This document shows positions 32,660 to 41,306 of a DNA stretch of 64,000 bases, one piece after another. A program made the position numbers and the translations under genes. Location: assembly GCA_964392175.1 (NCBI GenBank), contig CAYMOJ010000005.1, positions 24,698-88,697 of the forward strand, written 5' to 3'. Below the pieces are notes generated by a model. That model made no database searches, was not told where the DNA came from, and worked only from the letters and a program-made list of their open reading frames with translations. The DNA comes from Firm-04 sp964392175 (GTDB lineage Bacteria; Bacillota; Clostridia; Oscillospirales; Ruminococcaceae). The first letter of the stretch is position 1; every line of letters begins with the position of its first letter.

Positions 32660-35590
32660 TCAAGCGGGGGTCTTGTAGTCGTTGACGATGAAATCGCCAT
32701 CGATATCGTCCTCATGACCGGGCGTAACGGTACCGGAATAAGTACCAGGACGGTTGCCGTCCGTTGCATAGACGATGTACGAAGCATTATTCGTCCAGAA
32801 ATCATCCAACACAAAGCCACCGATCGCGATCAGGCAGATGCCGTTTGCGTAATCTTTAGAATAAAGCTTCTCAGAATCGTGGTTTTCACGGTAAATAGTT
32901 TTCACTTGCAGATCGCCCGCCGCAGGCATACTCAACGATGCATAAGGCGAAATGACAAACGCGGAAAGGAAAGAGTTATTTTGCAACTCATAGGCACCGG
33001 ACTTACTTGCATCCATGTAGATTGTAGTGTTCGGAATGTACTCAAACTTATACTTATCCGCCTTGGAAAGGTTCGACCACTGGGTGGTACCGGGGTAATA
33101 AGGATTCGCAACATAATCCAGTTCCTTTTCAACCGTTACAGCATAATAAGAACCGGTTGTGTAGAAATTGCCTTTCTGCGCCCAGAAGCTGTCATCCCAA
33201 TAGATCACAACCTGATTGCGGTCGGTATAAGTGCCGAGATTTGCATAGTAATCGCCTTTCGTAGCATCGTAGGTATTGTTGACCAAAATGTTCAGGCGTC
33301 CATTGCTGAACGAACCCTTGATATAGATCACCAACGGATTTGCCGCAGTGTAACCCTTTGTCGAAGGATCCACGAAGATGGTTCCGTTGCTGTTTGCCAG
33401 ATTCAGCCAATCATTGCTGTTCTGGGTGAAATCCAGCACGCAGCTTGTGTCAACATACATTGCGTTGGTAATGGAAGCATTTTTCTCATTACCGGCAACA
33501 TCATGATAGTAATACGTGTAGTTCGCCAAGGTACTGGGCTTATCAAAGACCAAGGTAGGCTCACCACCCGGCAGCTCGGTATCCGCATCCGGCGTAGACG
33601 CATACGCGATCTTGGCTGCGTCACCGGTTTCGATCTCACCGATGAAGGCATGATCATTTTCGTTCAGAGTAGTAGTGTATGGCACATAGATCTTCTCCGT
33701 GCCGTCCATCTTCTCCTTGACATCCCAAGTATGACCTGCTTGCTTGCTCTCCAGAATCAGCGGATCAGTAGTCAGCCATTTTCTGGCGGCTGCTTCAGTA
33801 TCCTCTTGCAGATCCCAACGAATGTAGGTCTCAAAGATCTCATCCAGACGGCTACAGAAGGGATACAGACCGACTTTTACCGTATGTTTTTTCCCATCGG
33901 TATCTGTATAAGTCTGCTCACAGTCAAGCATTTGCTCGACAAGGCTCACATACTGTTCGGACTGCGTTGTGCCTTCGCTGTAGACAAAAGACATCGCGCC
34001 AAGGCTCTCGATCACTGCGTTGTTATAGGTGTTCAGGTGGAGATCCGCGGTCGTTACATCGCCATCGCCATTCAAATCATAACTTGCCTGTGCACCGGTT
34101 GCATTCGTGCAAGCCTGTACGAGCTTTTCGGTGATCTGAGCGACAGTATCTCCGGTATTAAACTGCACACCGTTGATGGTCAGATTCTGCTGCACCTTTA
34201 CCTTTGTGGGATCAACATAAACGCCACCCGCTGCGGTAATGGATTTCGACGAATTCATGACCAGTTCACCGGCACAAACCAAAGCACCACCGATCTTCGT
34301 ATCGCCATTGCCTTGCACGGTCAGCTTACCATCGGGGTTTGTCATGATGAAATCGCCACCCACGGTCGGCCCGCGGTTGCCATCGATCTTGAATTCCTCA
34401 TTTGCGCAGATCAAATCGCCACCGGCATAGCCCTTATGGGTATAGTTCGCCTTCTGAACGTTCTGCTCAACGAATGTTGCAAGGTAAGTCGAACCGGTAT
34501 CAGAAAACGAAGATGTCAGTTCCGTTTCATGCAAAAAGATATCGCCGTTGACAGTAAGCGCCTTGGATGCCTGAATCGCGCCTGCATAGAGATTGACGCG
34601 CTGATCATCTGCGCCGGGTGTAATGGACTCGTCTTTAGAAACCCCACCGATGGAGAAAGCACCACCGGTAACGGAAAGCAGACCATCCACATAAACGTAG
34701 CCAAGCTCATTGTAATTCGTAGGTTTCGGTGTCTGTTCCGACTGGATATGCATATAGTTGTTTACGACAAAGTTGCCATACACTTCCAGACCCTCGAAAG
34801 GATTCTGAACGGTAAGATACTTTGTAGTATTCAGCTGCAAGGATTCGGTAAACACCACTCTGCCAACATAGATGCCTTCGTTGGCAATATTAATGGGGCT
34901 GGTAGTATACTTGGTGCGACCCAGTGGCGCGTTGCCCACAGAGTACACAGGGCCAAAAACGGAAACATTATCATTTCCGGCATTAAACGAAGACGCAAAC
35001 ACGCCTGCACCTTTGTTGTTGCCGTCATCCGGGACAACACCTGTCCAGCTAACGCCGGCGTTGTTCGGGTTTGCTATACGCTCACGGACAGGCTCATATA
35101 CAACAAATGCCTGTACGCATTCCGCTGCCTGAGAGCCGCTACCAACCATCGCAGTGGCTGAGATCTGCCATGTACGACGGCTGACAATGCGGACATTCTT
35201 CTCATCCCAATAGTAATCGTCATCTAAACGCTCGATCTGACATTCAACATATCGAACATTTTTTCCGCCGACTTCCTTGGTCAGCGAAATCGGAATGGTC
35301 GTGTCCTCAAAATTGACCTCCATGGTAGCAACATCGCCAATGTTCTTTGCTTCGTTTGACATCCAATTGAAAAACGATTCATCGGAATAAACGGAGTTCT
35401 GAACAGTTTCCAATGCTGCATTGGCTGCGTACTGCGCCTGCGTCTCAAAATATGTATAGTATGTTCGGCGCTGAGCAGATGTTGTCAAAATCAGTGTAGA
35501 GACCAAAAAGACAACCAACACCATCATCACGGAGACAACGGTAAAGAGAACCGTACCCTTGACCTTCCCTTTCTTCATATTTTGTTCCAT
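32660..35590 (-). CDS. Large PilX-like pilus protein with beta-solenoid and dockerin-like loop
   Basis: 976 residues from ATG 35590 (AAAGGTGG site); a GTG at 35602 is less likely. N-terminal membrane helix about 13-38 without the Glu+5 motif, as in PilX/GspK-type proteins. Residues about 200-480 hold repeated short strands (VYGNFVV, GGDFIM, IGGALVC, AGGVYV) like a beta-helix. Residues 505-517 read DLNGDGDVTTADL, a calcium loop of dockerin type, present only once. Residues about 600-970 are a further large beta-rich part. Its size and position suggest a pilus-tip adhesin or tip-complex core; function is inference. Confidence 0.82.
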   Translation of the reverse strand: MEQNMKKGKVKGTVLFTVVSVMMVLVVFLVSTLILTTSAQRRTYYTYFETQAQYAANAALETVQNSVYSDESFFNWMSNEAKNIGDVATMEVNFEDTTIPISLTKEVGGKNVRYVECQIERLDDDYYWDEKNVRIVSRRTWQISATAMVGSGSQAAECVQAFVVYEPVRERIANPNNAGVSWTGVVPDDGNNKGAGVFASSFNAGNDNVSVFGPVYSVGNAPLGRTKYTTSPINIANEGIYVGRVVFTESLQLNTTKYLTVQNPFEGLEVYGNFVVNNYMHIQSEQTPKPTNYNELGYVYVDGLLSVTGGAFSIGGVSKDESITPGADDQRVNLYAGAIQASKALTVNGDIFLHETELTSSFSDTGSTYLATFVEQNVQKANYTHKGYAGGDLICANEEFKIDGNRGPTVGGDFIMTNPDGKLTVQGNGDTKIGGALVCAGELVMNSSKSITAAGGVYVDPTKVKVQQNLTINGVQFNTGDTVAQITEKLVQACTNATGAQASYDLNGDGDVTTADLHLNTYNNAVIESLGAMSFVYSEGTTQSEQYVSLVEQMLDCEQTYTDTDGKKHTVKVGLYPFCSRLDEIFETYIRWDLQEDTEAAARKWLTTDPLILESKQAGHTWDVKEKMDGTEKIYVPYTTTLNENDHAFIGEIETGDAAKIAYASTPDADTELPGGEPTLVFDKPSTLANYTYYYHDVAGNEKNASITNAMYVDTSCVLDFTQNSNDWLNLANSNGTIFVDPSTKGYTAANPLVIYIKGSFSNGRLNILVNNTYDATKGDYYANLGTYTDRNQVVIYWDDSFWAQKGNFYTTGSYYAVTVEKELDYVANPYYPGTTQWSNLSKADKYKFEYIPNTTIYMDASKSGAYELQNNSFLSAFVISPYASLSMPAAGDLQVKTIYRENHDSEKLYSKDYANGICLIAIGGFVLDDFWTNNASYIVYATDGNRPGTYSGTVTPGHEDDIDGDFIVNDYKTPA

Positions 35591-35648
35591 AAATGAAACC
35601 ACCTTTCAAGTATGGGAAGCCTTTCTGGATTCAGAAAGGCTTTCCGCG

Positions 35649-36533
35649 TCATTCGGCCGTTGTTTCAGAAACATAATTTCTCCAAGCATCACCGTTCCAG
35701 ACGTTGCTATCATAGGCTTCACCAACATCGGGCTTCGTCGGCTCCTGAATGTAATACACCTGGAAGTCAAAGGTGACGGTGGTGTAACCATAATCCTCAG
35801 GATCCAGCTCTTCATCGCCATCTTCGGATGCGGGCGGAGTGCCAATAATGTTACCCTGGCTATCGCGCTCCAACGGATCACCATTGAAGTCGATATCGGT
35901 GATATTGACAGACTGCAACAGCATTGCATCTTTGTTTTCCACAGCATACTTGTGAACAGCGTCGATCAGATCCATGGTATCCTGCTTGGTGACCTTGAAG
36001 GTCAGGCTCGCATTGCCATTGCCAACGATCTGGCTGGTACGCGCGGAGAGAATGATAGACTCCTTGCATTTTTGCTGTGCAGCCTCTGCCAGAGAGCCAT
36101 CAAAGTCAGCCGCTTCATACAGCGGATAGGTCACAATACTGGGAGTGTAGTAATAGTAAGCCAGTGTAGCGGTGCCCATATCAGAGATGGTGGAAGCACC
36201 GTCCAGCTCCATGTCATTCTTGATAAACTGCTCAATGTTAATGAATTTTTCCTGCAGGAACTGATCCAGCTCGGTAGAATCCATCTCATCAGTAAAGCCT
36301 TCGCAGAGGGTCAGAGACTCATCATAGCGCTTATTGATATTGTCGCGCAGGGTATTGATTCGCTCGAAGTTGATCAACTGTTTGTCCCACTCGCTCTGCT
36401 CTGTCTCCAGAGTCCTTTTGTTGGTATCCAGCTCCTCCCACTTGGGCTTGATGAATGCGAAGATGCCGATGGCGAACACAACGATCACCATTACGATCAA
36501 AAGTATAATTCTATCACGATATCCAAGTTTCAT
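35649..36533 (-). CDS. pilO: PilO-like alignment protein
   Basis: 294 residues. Short cytoplasmic start, one membrane helix (about 9-28), a coiled coil (about 30-70) and a C-terminal ferredoxin-like domain, the layout of PilO. PilO pairs with PilN outside the membrane and connects the motor to the pilus. The C-terminal part has an acidic insertion (SEDGDEELDPEDYG). The start overlaps the PilM-PilN stop by four bases. Identity rests on position and layout more than on sequence. Confidence 0.8.
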   Translation of the reverse strand: MKLGYRDRIILLIVMVIVVFAIGIFAFIKPKWEELDTNKRTLETEQSEWDKQLINFERINTLRDNINKRYDESLTLCEGFTDEMDSTELDQFLQEKFINIEQFIKNDMELDGASTISDMGTATLAYYYYTPSIVTYPLYEAADFDGSLAEAAQQKCKESIILSARTSQIVGNGNASLTFKVTKQDTMDLIDAVHKYAVENKDAMLLQSVNITDIDFNGDPLERDSQGNIIGTPPASEDGDEELDPEDYGYTTVTFDFQVYYIQEPTKPDVGEAYDSNVWNGDAWRNYVSETTAE

Positions 36534-38194
36534 TTAAAGGGTGCCTCCTCTGCTTCAGTATAGGTAACGCCGTCGCCTTTCATCTCAATGGTCAAGGACA
36601 TTTGGATGTACTTGTTTTCGACCTCTTTGCCGGCGGCAACGATATTACCTTCTGCATCAACGGTAGGTGTGGTCGCGGTTGTCACTTCGGTTACGAGCGA
36701 GTAGCCTTCGTAGCCGACATAGTACACCTCATCCAAAGCACGCAATGCCTGAATCAGGTTTGCGGGAATCGTCTGCATGGGCAGATCCTCCGCCTTGATT
36801 TTGAGATCCACCGTCATGTTGCCATCGTCGTAGTTCATTGTTTCGATGACATAGTAATCGCTGTAGTCAGGGTCGTTTTTATCGATCTTGGTATCAGCGG
36901 CGATCAGATCCTTGTGGGCATCCAGCACAACGGTTTTGATCGTATCCTCGAACTTGGTATAATCCTCGGAAAGGACATATGGACGGCTGAGATACGCCTG
37001 ATAAGCATCGTTAACGCCATCGTAGTAGGAGCTGATGCTCTTGGAAAGCGTGGTCAGGTCATCAATTTGCGTATTCAGATCTGTAGCCAATGCGCTGGAT
37101 CTCTTCTCTTGCAGCTCAGCAATGTCCTTTTTTACGCTACTATTCTGAATTGCCAACACAGCATATGCGATGCCGCAGACGGCGATGGAAGCCACGAGGC
37201 TGCCAACGAGCAGCAGATAGTATGTAGAATTGGACTTGATCTTGTTATTATTGACGGTATCGGTTTCCAACAGGTTGATATGCTCAGTGTCCTTATTACG
37301 CTTAAACATTGCGCCGATGGCGTTCGCGTAAGAAGAGAACTCCAGATTCTCGTAGCCGTGGATCTGAGGCGGCACATTAATGATACTGGTGCGGATGCCC
37401 ATCTTTTCCAGCTCGTTGGTCAAGCGGACATACTCATGCGTATCGCCGTAGAAGATCACATTTTCGATGACGTCGCTGTCGGATTTGCTCTTCTGGAATT
37501 GCAGCATACGGAAGATGTTCTCGTTAACCGCCTCAAACACATAATCCTCAGAATCGTCATAATCCTCAGCGGAAATAGAAGCGAAACGGGAGAAGGAAAG
37601 CTGACCATTCTCGTACAGGTTCAACGAAATGAAGTTGTTATCGATCTGCACAGCCAGCAACGGCATCTTAGACTTTACCTTGGTATCGGCAAGCAGCACC
37701 TTGGTAATGCAGTTGCAGCCGATCATAACAGAACGCAAGGAAAGTTGCAGCATATTGAACACGCGCTTGTAGCAATCCACGACCTCATAGGGGCAAGCGG
37801 TTGCCAAAATCTTCACCGAGCCTTCTTGTTGGTCGGAATCTCCCACGATGATGTAGGATACGGAATAAGAATCATCAATGCCCAGCGCAGCAGCCATCTC
37901 GGCACGCACCATTTTCATGAAGTCCTGCTCTTTGGCAGCCTTTTGAATGTGCAGCTCTTTGAAGATGGTCATGTTGGAGGAGATACTGACGATGGCTTCC
38001 TTGTCAGCCATTTTGTTGGTACGCAACACCTGATTGATCAGGGTTGCCAGACGGGGCACGTCACGAACATGGCCGTTGACGATGACCTCTTCTTCCAAGT
38101 TCAGGGTCGCAGCGGAGTGGATGCGGATCTTGCCACCACTCTCAGCACCCTTGATGATGCGTATATTTCGGTCGGTAATATCAAACGAAAGCAT
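36530..38194 (-). CDS. pilM: PilM-PilN fusion protein
   Basis: 554 residues. Residues 1-300 form a PilM-type actin-like ATPase domain (start MLSFDITDRNIRIIKG). INLLETD at 306-312 matches the INLLP peptide by which free PilN docks onto PilM, and it is followed by a membrane helix (about 325-347), a coiled coil and a PilN-type C-terminal domain. The two are normally separate genes. The fusion forms the cytoplasm-to-outside link between PilC/PilB and PilO. It lies 113 nt after pilC, with a strong hairpin between. Confidence 0.9.
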   Translation of the reverse strand: MLSFDITDRNIRIIKGAESGGKIRIHSAATLNLEEEVIVNGHVRDVPRLATLINQVLRTNKMADKEAIVSISSNMTIFKELHIQKAAKEQDFMKMVRAEMAAALGIDDSYSVSYIIVGDSDQQEGSVKILATACPYEVVDCYKRVFNMLQLSLRSVMIGCNCITKVLLADTKVKSKMPLLAVQIDNNFISLNLYENGQLSFSRFASISAEDYDDSEDYVFEAVNENIFRMLQFQKSKSDSDVIENVIFYGDTHEYVRLTNELEKMGIRTSIINVPPQIHGYENLEFSSYANAIGAMFKRNKDTEHINLLETDTVNNNKIKSNSTYYLLLVGSLVASIAVCGIAYAVLAIQNSSVKKDIAELQEKRSSALATDLNTQIDDLTTLSKSISSYYDGVNDAYQAYLSRPYVLSEDYTKFEDTIKTVVLDAHKDLIAADTKIDKNDPDYSDYYVIETMNYDDGNMTVDLKIKAEDLPMQTIPANLIQALRALDEVYYVGYEGYSLVTEVTTATTPTVDAEGNIVAAGKEVENKYIQMSLTIEMKGDGVTYTEAEEAPFK

Positions 38195-38231
38195 TTACGA
38201 TTTCCACCTCTCTGATTGAATGAAACGATGT

Positions 38232-38267
38232 GCTGCTGCCACCCGTATTCACAGCGCGGGCAGCAGC
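38232..38267 (-). repeat. Intercistronic hairpin between pilC and pilMN
   Basis: Perfect 9-bp inverted repeat GCTGCTGCC/GGCAGCAGC with an inner CCCG/CGGG and an outer GATG/CATC. Weak T content follows on the minus strand, so it may be a processing or partial termination site. Confidence 0.6.
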
Positions 38268-38307
38268 GCCGACATCGCGTTATTTTGATGTTGCTTTGGG
38301 GATCGAT

Positions 38308-39498
38308 TTACTCGATGTTGCCGATAGAGTCGTACAGTGCGGGGAAGAACGCGGCGCAGACCAATCCGATCACGATACCCATGATGATCAGCATGACAGG
38401 CTCCAACAACGAGCAAAGACGTTTCACAGCGGAGTCTGCTTCTTCATCGTAGTAGGCTGCGGTCTTTTCCAAAATATCATCCAACGCACCGGCTTCCTCA
38501 CCGACATAGATGATGGAGCAGAACATGGAATCAAAGATATCCGCTCTCTGAATAGAGGAACTTAAGGTTTCACCGCTCTTGACTTCGTCCACGATATCGC
38601 GGAATCGCATTGAGATGTAGGAATTTGCAAGGGTATCCGCAGAACGCTTCAGGCACTCAACCATGGGCAAGCCACTGGAATACAGGGAAGCCATTGTCTG
38701 TGCAAAACGGGCGGTATAGATCTTGACGACCAATTTACCAAAGCCCGGTCCCTTGATAATAAACCGATCCCATTTCAATCGGACATCAGGCAGCTTCATC
38801 GCATAGATCACAACAAACGCGATCACAACAGCAATGCCGACCACGATATACCACCTTGCCACAAGGAATTTACCGATGTTCATCATGCCACGGGACAGTG
38901 CAGGCATATCCGCAGGGTTATCGTACAAATCCTCGAAGGTAGGCATAATGAACACGAAAACGCCGATAACAACGGCGACGGTCAAAACGCCGAGGATGAT
39001 GGGGTATACCATCGCGCTTTTGATGGTATTGGAGATCTTGTTTTGGTTTGCGTAGTAGTCACTCAAACGCTGCATGATCACATCCAATGAACCGCTCGAT
39101 TCACCGGCAGCGATCATGGAGGTCATCAGTGTGGGGAACACGCTGCCGTGTACCTCCAACGCGTCGGAGAAGGATTCACCCTTCTGCACGCTTTCGTACA
39201 CATCCCGCCACACATTTCGCGCGGCCTCACTCTCCTGCTCTCTGCAGAGAATGTCCAGAGCCTTCACAAGGGTCAGACCGGAAGTCAGCATCGCTGCCAT
39301 CTGTCTGGTTGCAAACGCAAGCTCCGGGGTCTTGAACTTCTTAACGGTCTTGACCTCCGTACGCCGCTCCTTGTAATCGGTGACATACATTCCCTTTTCT
39401 CTGATTTTCGCCAGAAACTCCTGCTCATCGTCAGCAGCCATCACGCCTTTACGGACATTGCCCGCGGCGTCCTTCGCTGTATAAGCAAAACTCGGCAT
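38308..39498 (-). CDS. pilC: Pilus inner-membrane platform protein PilC
   Basis: 396 residues from ATG 39498, preceded by AGGAGGTGG. Type II secretion F family: a short N-terminal strand region (FAYTAKDAAGNVRKG), then two homologous helical domains (about 60-185 and 265-385; TRQMAAMLTSGLTLVKAL and FAQTMASLYSSGLPMVECL) and three membrane helices. It binds the PilB/PilT motors and is turned by them to insert or remove pilin. First gene of the pilus operon, behind a good promoter. Confidence 0.95.
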   Translation of the reverse strand: MPSFAYTAKDAAGNVRKGVMAADDEQEFLAKIREKGMYVTDYKERRTEVKTVKKFKTPELAFATRQMAAMLTSGLTLVKALDILCREQESEAARNVWRDVYESVQKGESFSDALEVHGSVFPTLMTSMIAAGESSGSLDVIMQRLSDYYANQNKISNTIKSAMVYPIILGVLTVAVVIGVFVFIMPTFEDLYDNPADMPALSRGMMNIGKFLVARWYIVVGIAVVIAFVVIYAMKLPDVRLKWDRFIIKGPGFGKLVVKIYTARFAQTMASLYSSGLPMVECLKRSADTLANSYISMRFRDIVDEVKSGETLSSSIQRADIFDSMFCSIIYVGEEAGALDDILEKTAAYYDEEADSAVKRLCSLLEPVMLIIMGIVIGLVCAAFFPALYDSIGNIE

Positions 39499-39680
39499 AA
39501 AACCACCTCCTGCTGCAAATGTTTGATTGTTTTGGTGCATTCCGCCGAGCGAAACGGAAGCCCCATGTATTTCCGCGCGCAGCCTAGGCAAACCGCAGGT
39601 CACCGCATCTTGAAAGCAAGTGCGAACAAAATCGCGATTTCGTCAGGGCACACCAATAGCCACACTAAGAACCTATGGTC

Positions 39681-39709
39681 ATTATATCACAAAAAATTCA
39701 TAATTGCAA
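39681..39709 (-). promoter_or_regulatory. Promoter of the pilC-minor pilin operon
   Basis: Minus strand TTGCAA, 17 bases, TATAAT. The leader to pilC is about 175 nt. Confidence 0.8.
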
Positions 39710-39781
39710 CCACTTTTTGCACAAAATTCAAGCCGAAAATTTATGCGTTTTGACGATAGCAACGATTACACGCTGATTTTC

Positions 39782-40807
39782 TCACTCTTTGGGCGCTGCC
39801 ATGGAATCTTTTATAATGACACGACCGGGAATTACATGGCGCGCTGCGGGCTTTGTAGGATTCCCCAGCCTTGCCAGCAGCAATGTCACTGCGGTATGCG
39901 CCATCTCTGCAAGATCGACCTCAACGGTAGTAATCGCGGGTACACACATATCAGATACAGTATAGTTATCGTAGCCCGTCACCGAAATGTCCTCCGGCAC
40001 ACGGTATCCCATGCGCTGCAACTCCCCTATCACACGAAATGCTGTTTCATCACAGTTACAAACAAACGCGGTGGGCATTTTCTCAGGAAACTGCACCGGA
40101 ATCAGATTGGTACCACCGTCCTCGCGATCATTCAACGTCCACTCAGGGCGATAGGGTAAACCGTGTTCCATCAAGCATTTGACATAGCCCAAAAAACGAT
40201 CATGGATACTGCTGGTCGCCGTCACATTCCCGATAAAGCCAATGTTACGGTGTCCTAACATCGCAAGACGGTCTGTGATAAGATAGCTGTCGTAGTAATT
40301 ATCAGAGATCACAGCATCAATATCGCTGTGCTTATTGTAGAAATCAAGAAACAGCAGCGGCAGATGCATGGCTGCAAGCTTATCCAGATAGGCTCTGGAA
40401 AGCTGTCCCACCACAATCAGACCCCTGACCTGCCGTTCCGCAACGATACGAGGCAGAACGCAATTTTCTTCATCGGCAGAGGATACGCTCTCATACACTG
40501 CATACAGATTCGCCTGTGTCAACTCCTTGGAAACACCCGCAGTTAAAAACCAATAAAAAGTACCACGCGCACCTGCAAATCGTTCGCTGGTCAAAATGCC
40601 GATATTGCCGCCCTCCACGGGCTGCGTATTATTTTTTTTGGGCGAACGGGGTGCGGAAGGGCGATACCCTAATGCGGACGCTCTGTCTTTGATTTTTCGT
40701 CGCATATCCTCGCTGACGCCACCCCTGCCGTTAAGCGCATTGGATACTGTTACCACGCTCACACCTAACTCTTTGGCAATATCGGACATACGAATGCCGT
40801 TTTTCAT
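39782..40807 (-). CDS. LacI-family transcriptional regulator
   Basis: 341 residues. N-terminal helix-turn-helix (IRMSDIAKELGVSVVTVSNAL) and hinge, then a periplasmic-binding-protein-like sensor domain (NIGILTSERF onward, GHRNIGFIG, ISVTGYDN). Such proteins control sugar use genes. It lies between the pilus operon and a lipoprotein gene and is monocistronic. A matching palindrome in its own leader suggests autorepression; a target among cellulase or capsule genes is not shown. Confidence 0.93.
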   Translation of the reverse strand: MKNGIRMSDIAKELGVSVVTVSNALNGRGGVSEDMRRKIKDRASALGYRPSAPRSPKKNNTQPVEGGNIGILTSERFAGARGTFYWFLTAGVSKELTQANLYAVYESVSSADEENCVLPRIVAERQVRGLIVVGQLSRAYLDKLAAMHLPLLFLDFYNKHSDIDAVISDNYYDSYLITDRLAMLGHRNIGFIGNVTATSSIHDRFLGYVKCLMEHGLPYRPEWTLNDREDGGTNLIPVQFPEKMPTAFVCNCDETAFRVIGELQRMGYRVPEDISVTGYDNYTVSDMCVPAITTVEVDLAEMAHTAVTLLLARLGNPTKPAARHVIPGRVIIKDSMAAPKE

Positions 40808-40907
40808 AGCACGCCCCCTCTATTTCATGTAGAAACAGTCGCCTACCATGTATACTATATATATACAGCATAGATGTGCAAATGTGTGGCATTCGACATA
40901 GGCAGGC

Positions 40908-40915
40908 AAACGTTT
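40908..40915. promoter_or_regulatory. Candidate LacI-family operator
   Basis: AAACGTTT within GGCAAACGTTTCC, the CG-centred palindrome typical of LacI-family sites, about 30 nt downstream of the predicted start of transcription. Confidence 0.5.
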
Positions 40916-40942
40916 CCAAAAATTGCAACGATTGATTGCCTT

Positions 40943-40971
40943 ATTATAGCACATTTCCGTCGATTTGTAAA
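40943..40971 (-). promoter_or_regulatory. Promoter of the LacI-family gene
   Basis: Minus strand TTTACA, 17 bases, TATAAT. The 5' leader is about 130 nt and holds the palindrome above. Confidence 0.8.
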
Positions 40972-41188
40972 TACCGAATCGAAAAAAACTTTCTGTATAA
41001 CTATATGCGTGATTCGATGCCATGACCACCCGTTTCTTTACCATTTGTATGTAAAACGCCACTTCTTTCTCCGAAACATCCGCATCATATGCCGAGGTAT
41101 GATAAAAAAGATCGCATTGCAGCTGTAATTCGTATAAATCCACAAATTCTGCACAGTAGCTGCCCTTTATCTTTGTTCGATTTACCAC
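40972..41188. other. Intergenic stretch between divergent genes
   Basis: Part of the 499-nt gap between the LacI-family gene and the lipoprotein gene. No gene, RNA or clear repeat was seen here. Confidence 0.5.
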
Positions 41189-41229
41189 TTGCGATTTTTT
41201 TAAAAATAGTGTACCATATATCGTATGGT
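41189..41229 (+). promoter_or_regulatory. Possible promoter and palindrome of the lipoprotein gene
   Basis: TTGCGA (41189-41194), 17 bases, TACCAT (41212-41217), overlapped by the perfect inverted repeat ACCATA-TATCG-TATGGT (41213-41229). The palindrome over the -10 box would suit a repressor. Confidence 0.45.
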
Positions 41230-41306
41230 GTTGTGTGCTATCGCTGTTACAGATAAAGGCGATTGCGCACACACGAATATAAATAATCAGAAAGAGGTAT
41301 CCAATT

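Noticed and set aside
32714..35161. 815-codon open frame on the plus strand opposite the PilX-like gene
   Set aside because: No signal, fold or ribosome site; it results from the coding strand rarely using TTA, CTA and TCA codons.
36602..38215. 537-codon open frame opposite pilMN
   Set aside because: Antisense shadow; composition rich in His, Cys and Arg, unlike real proteins here.
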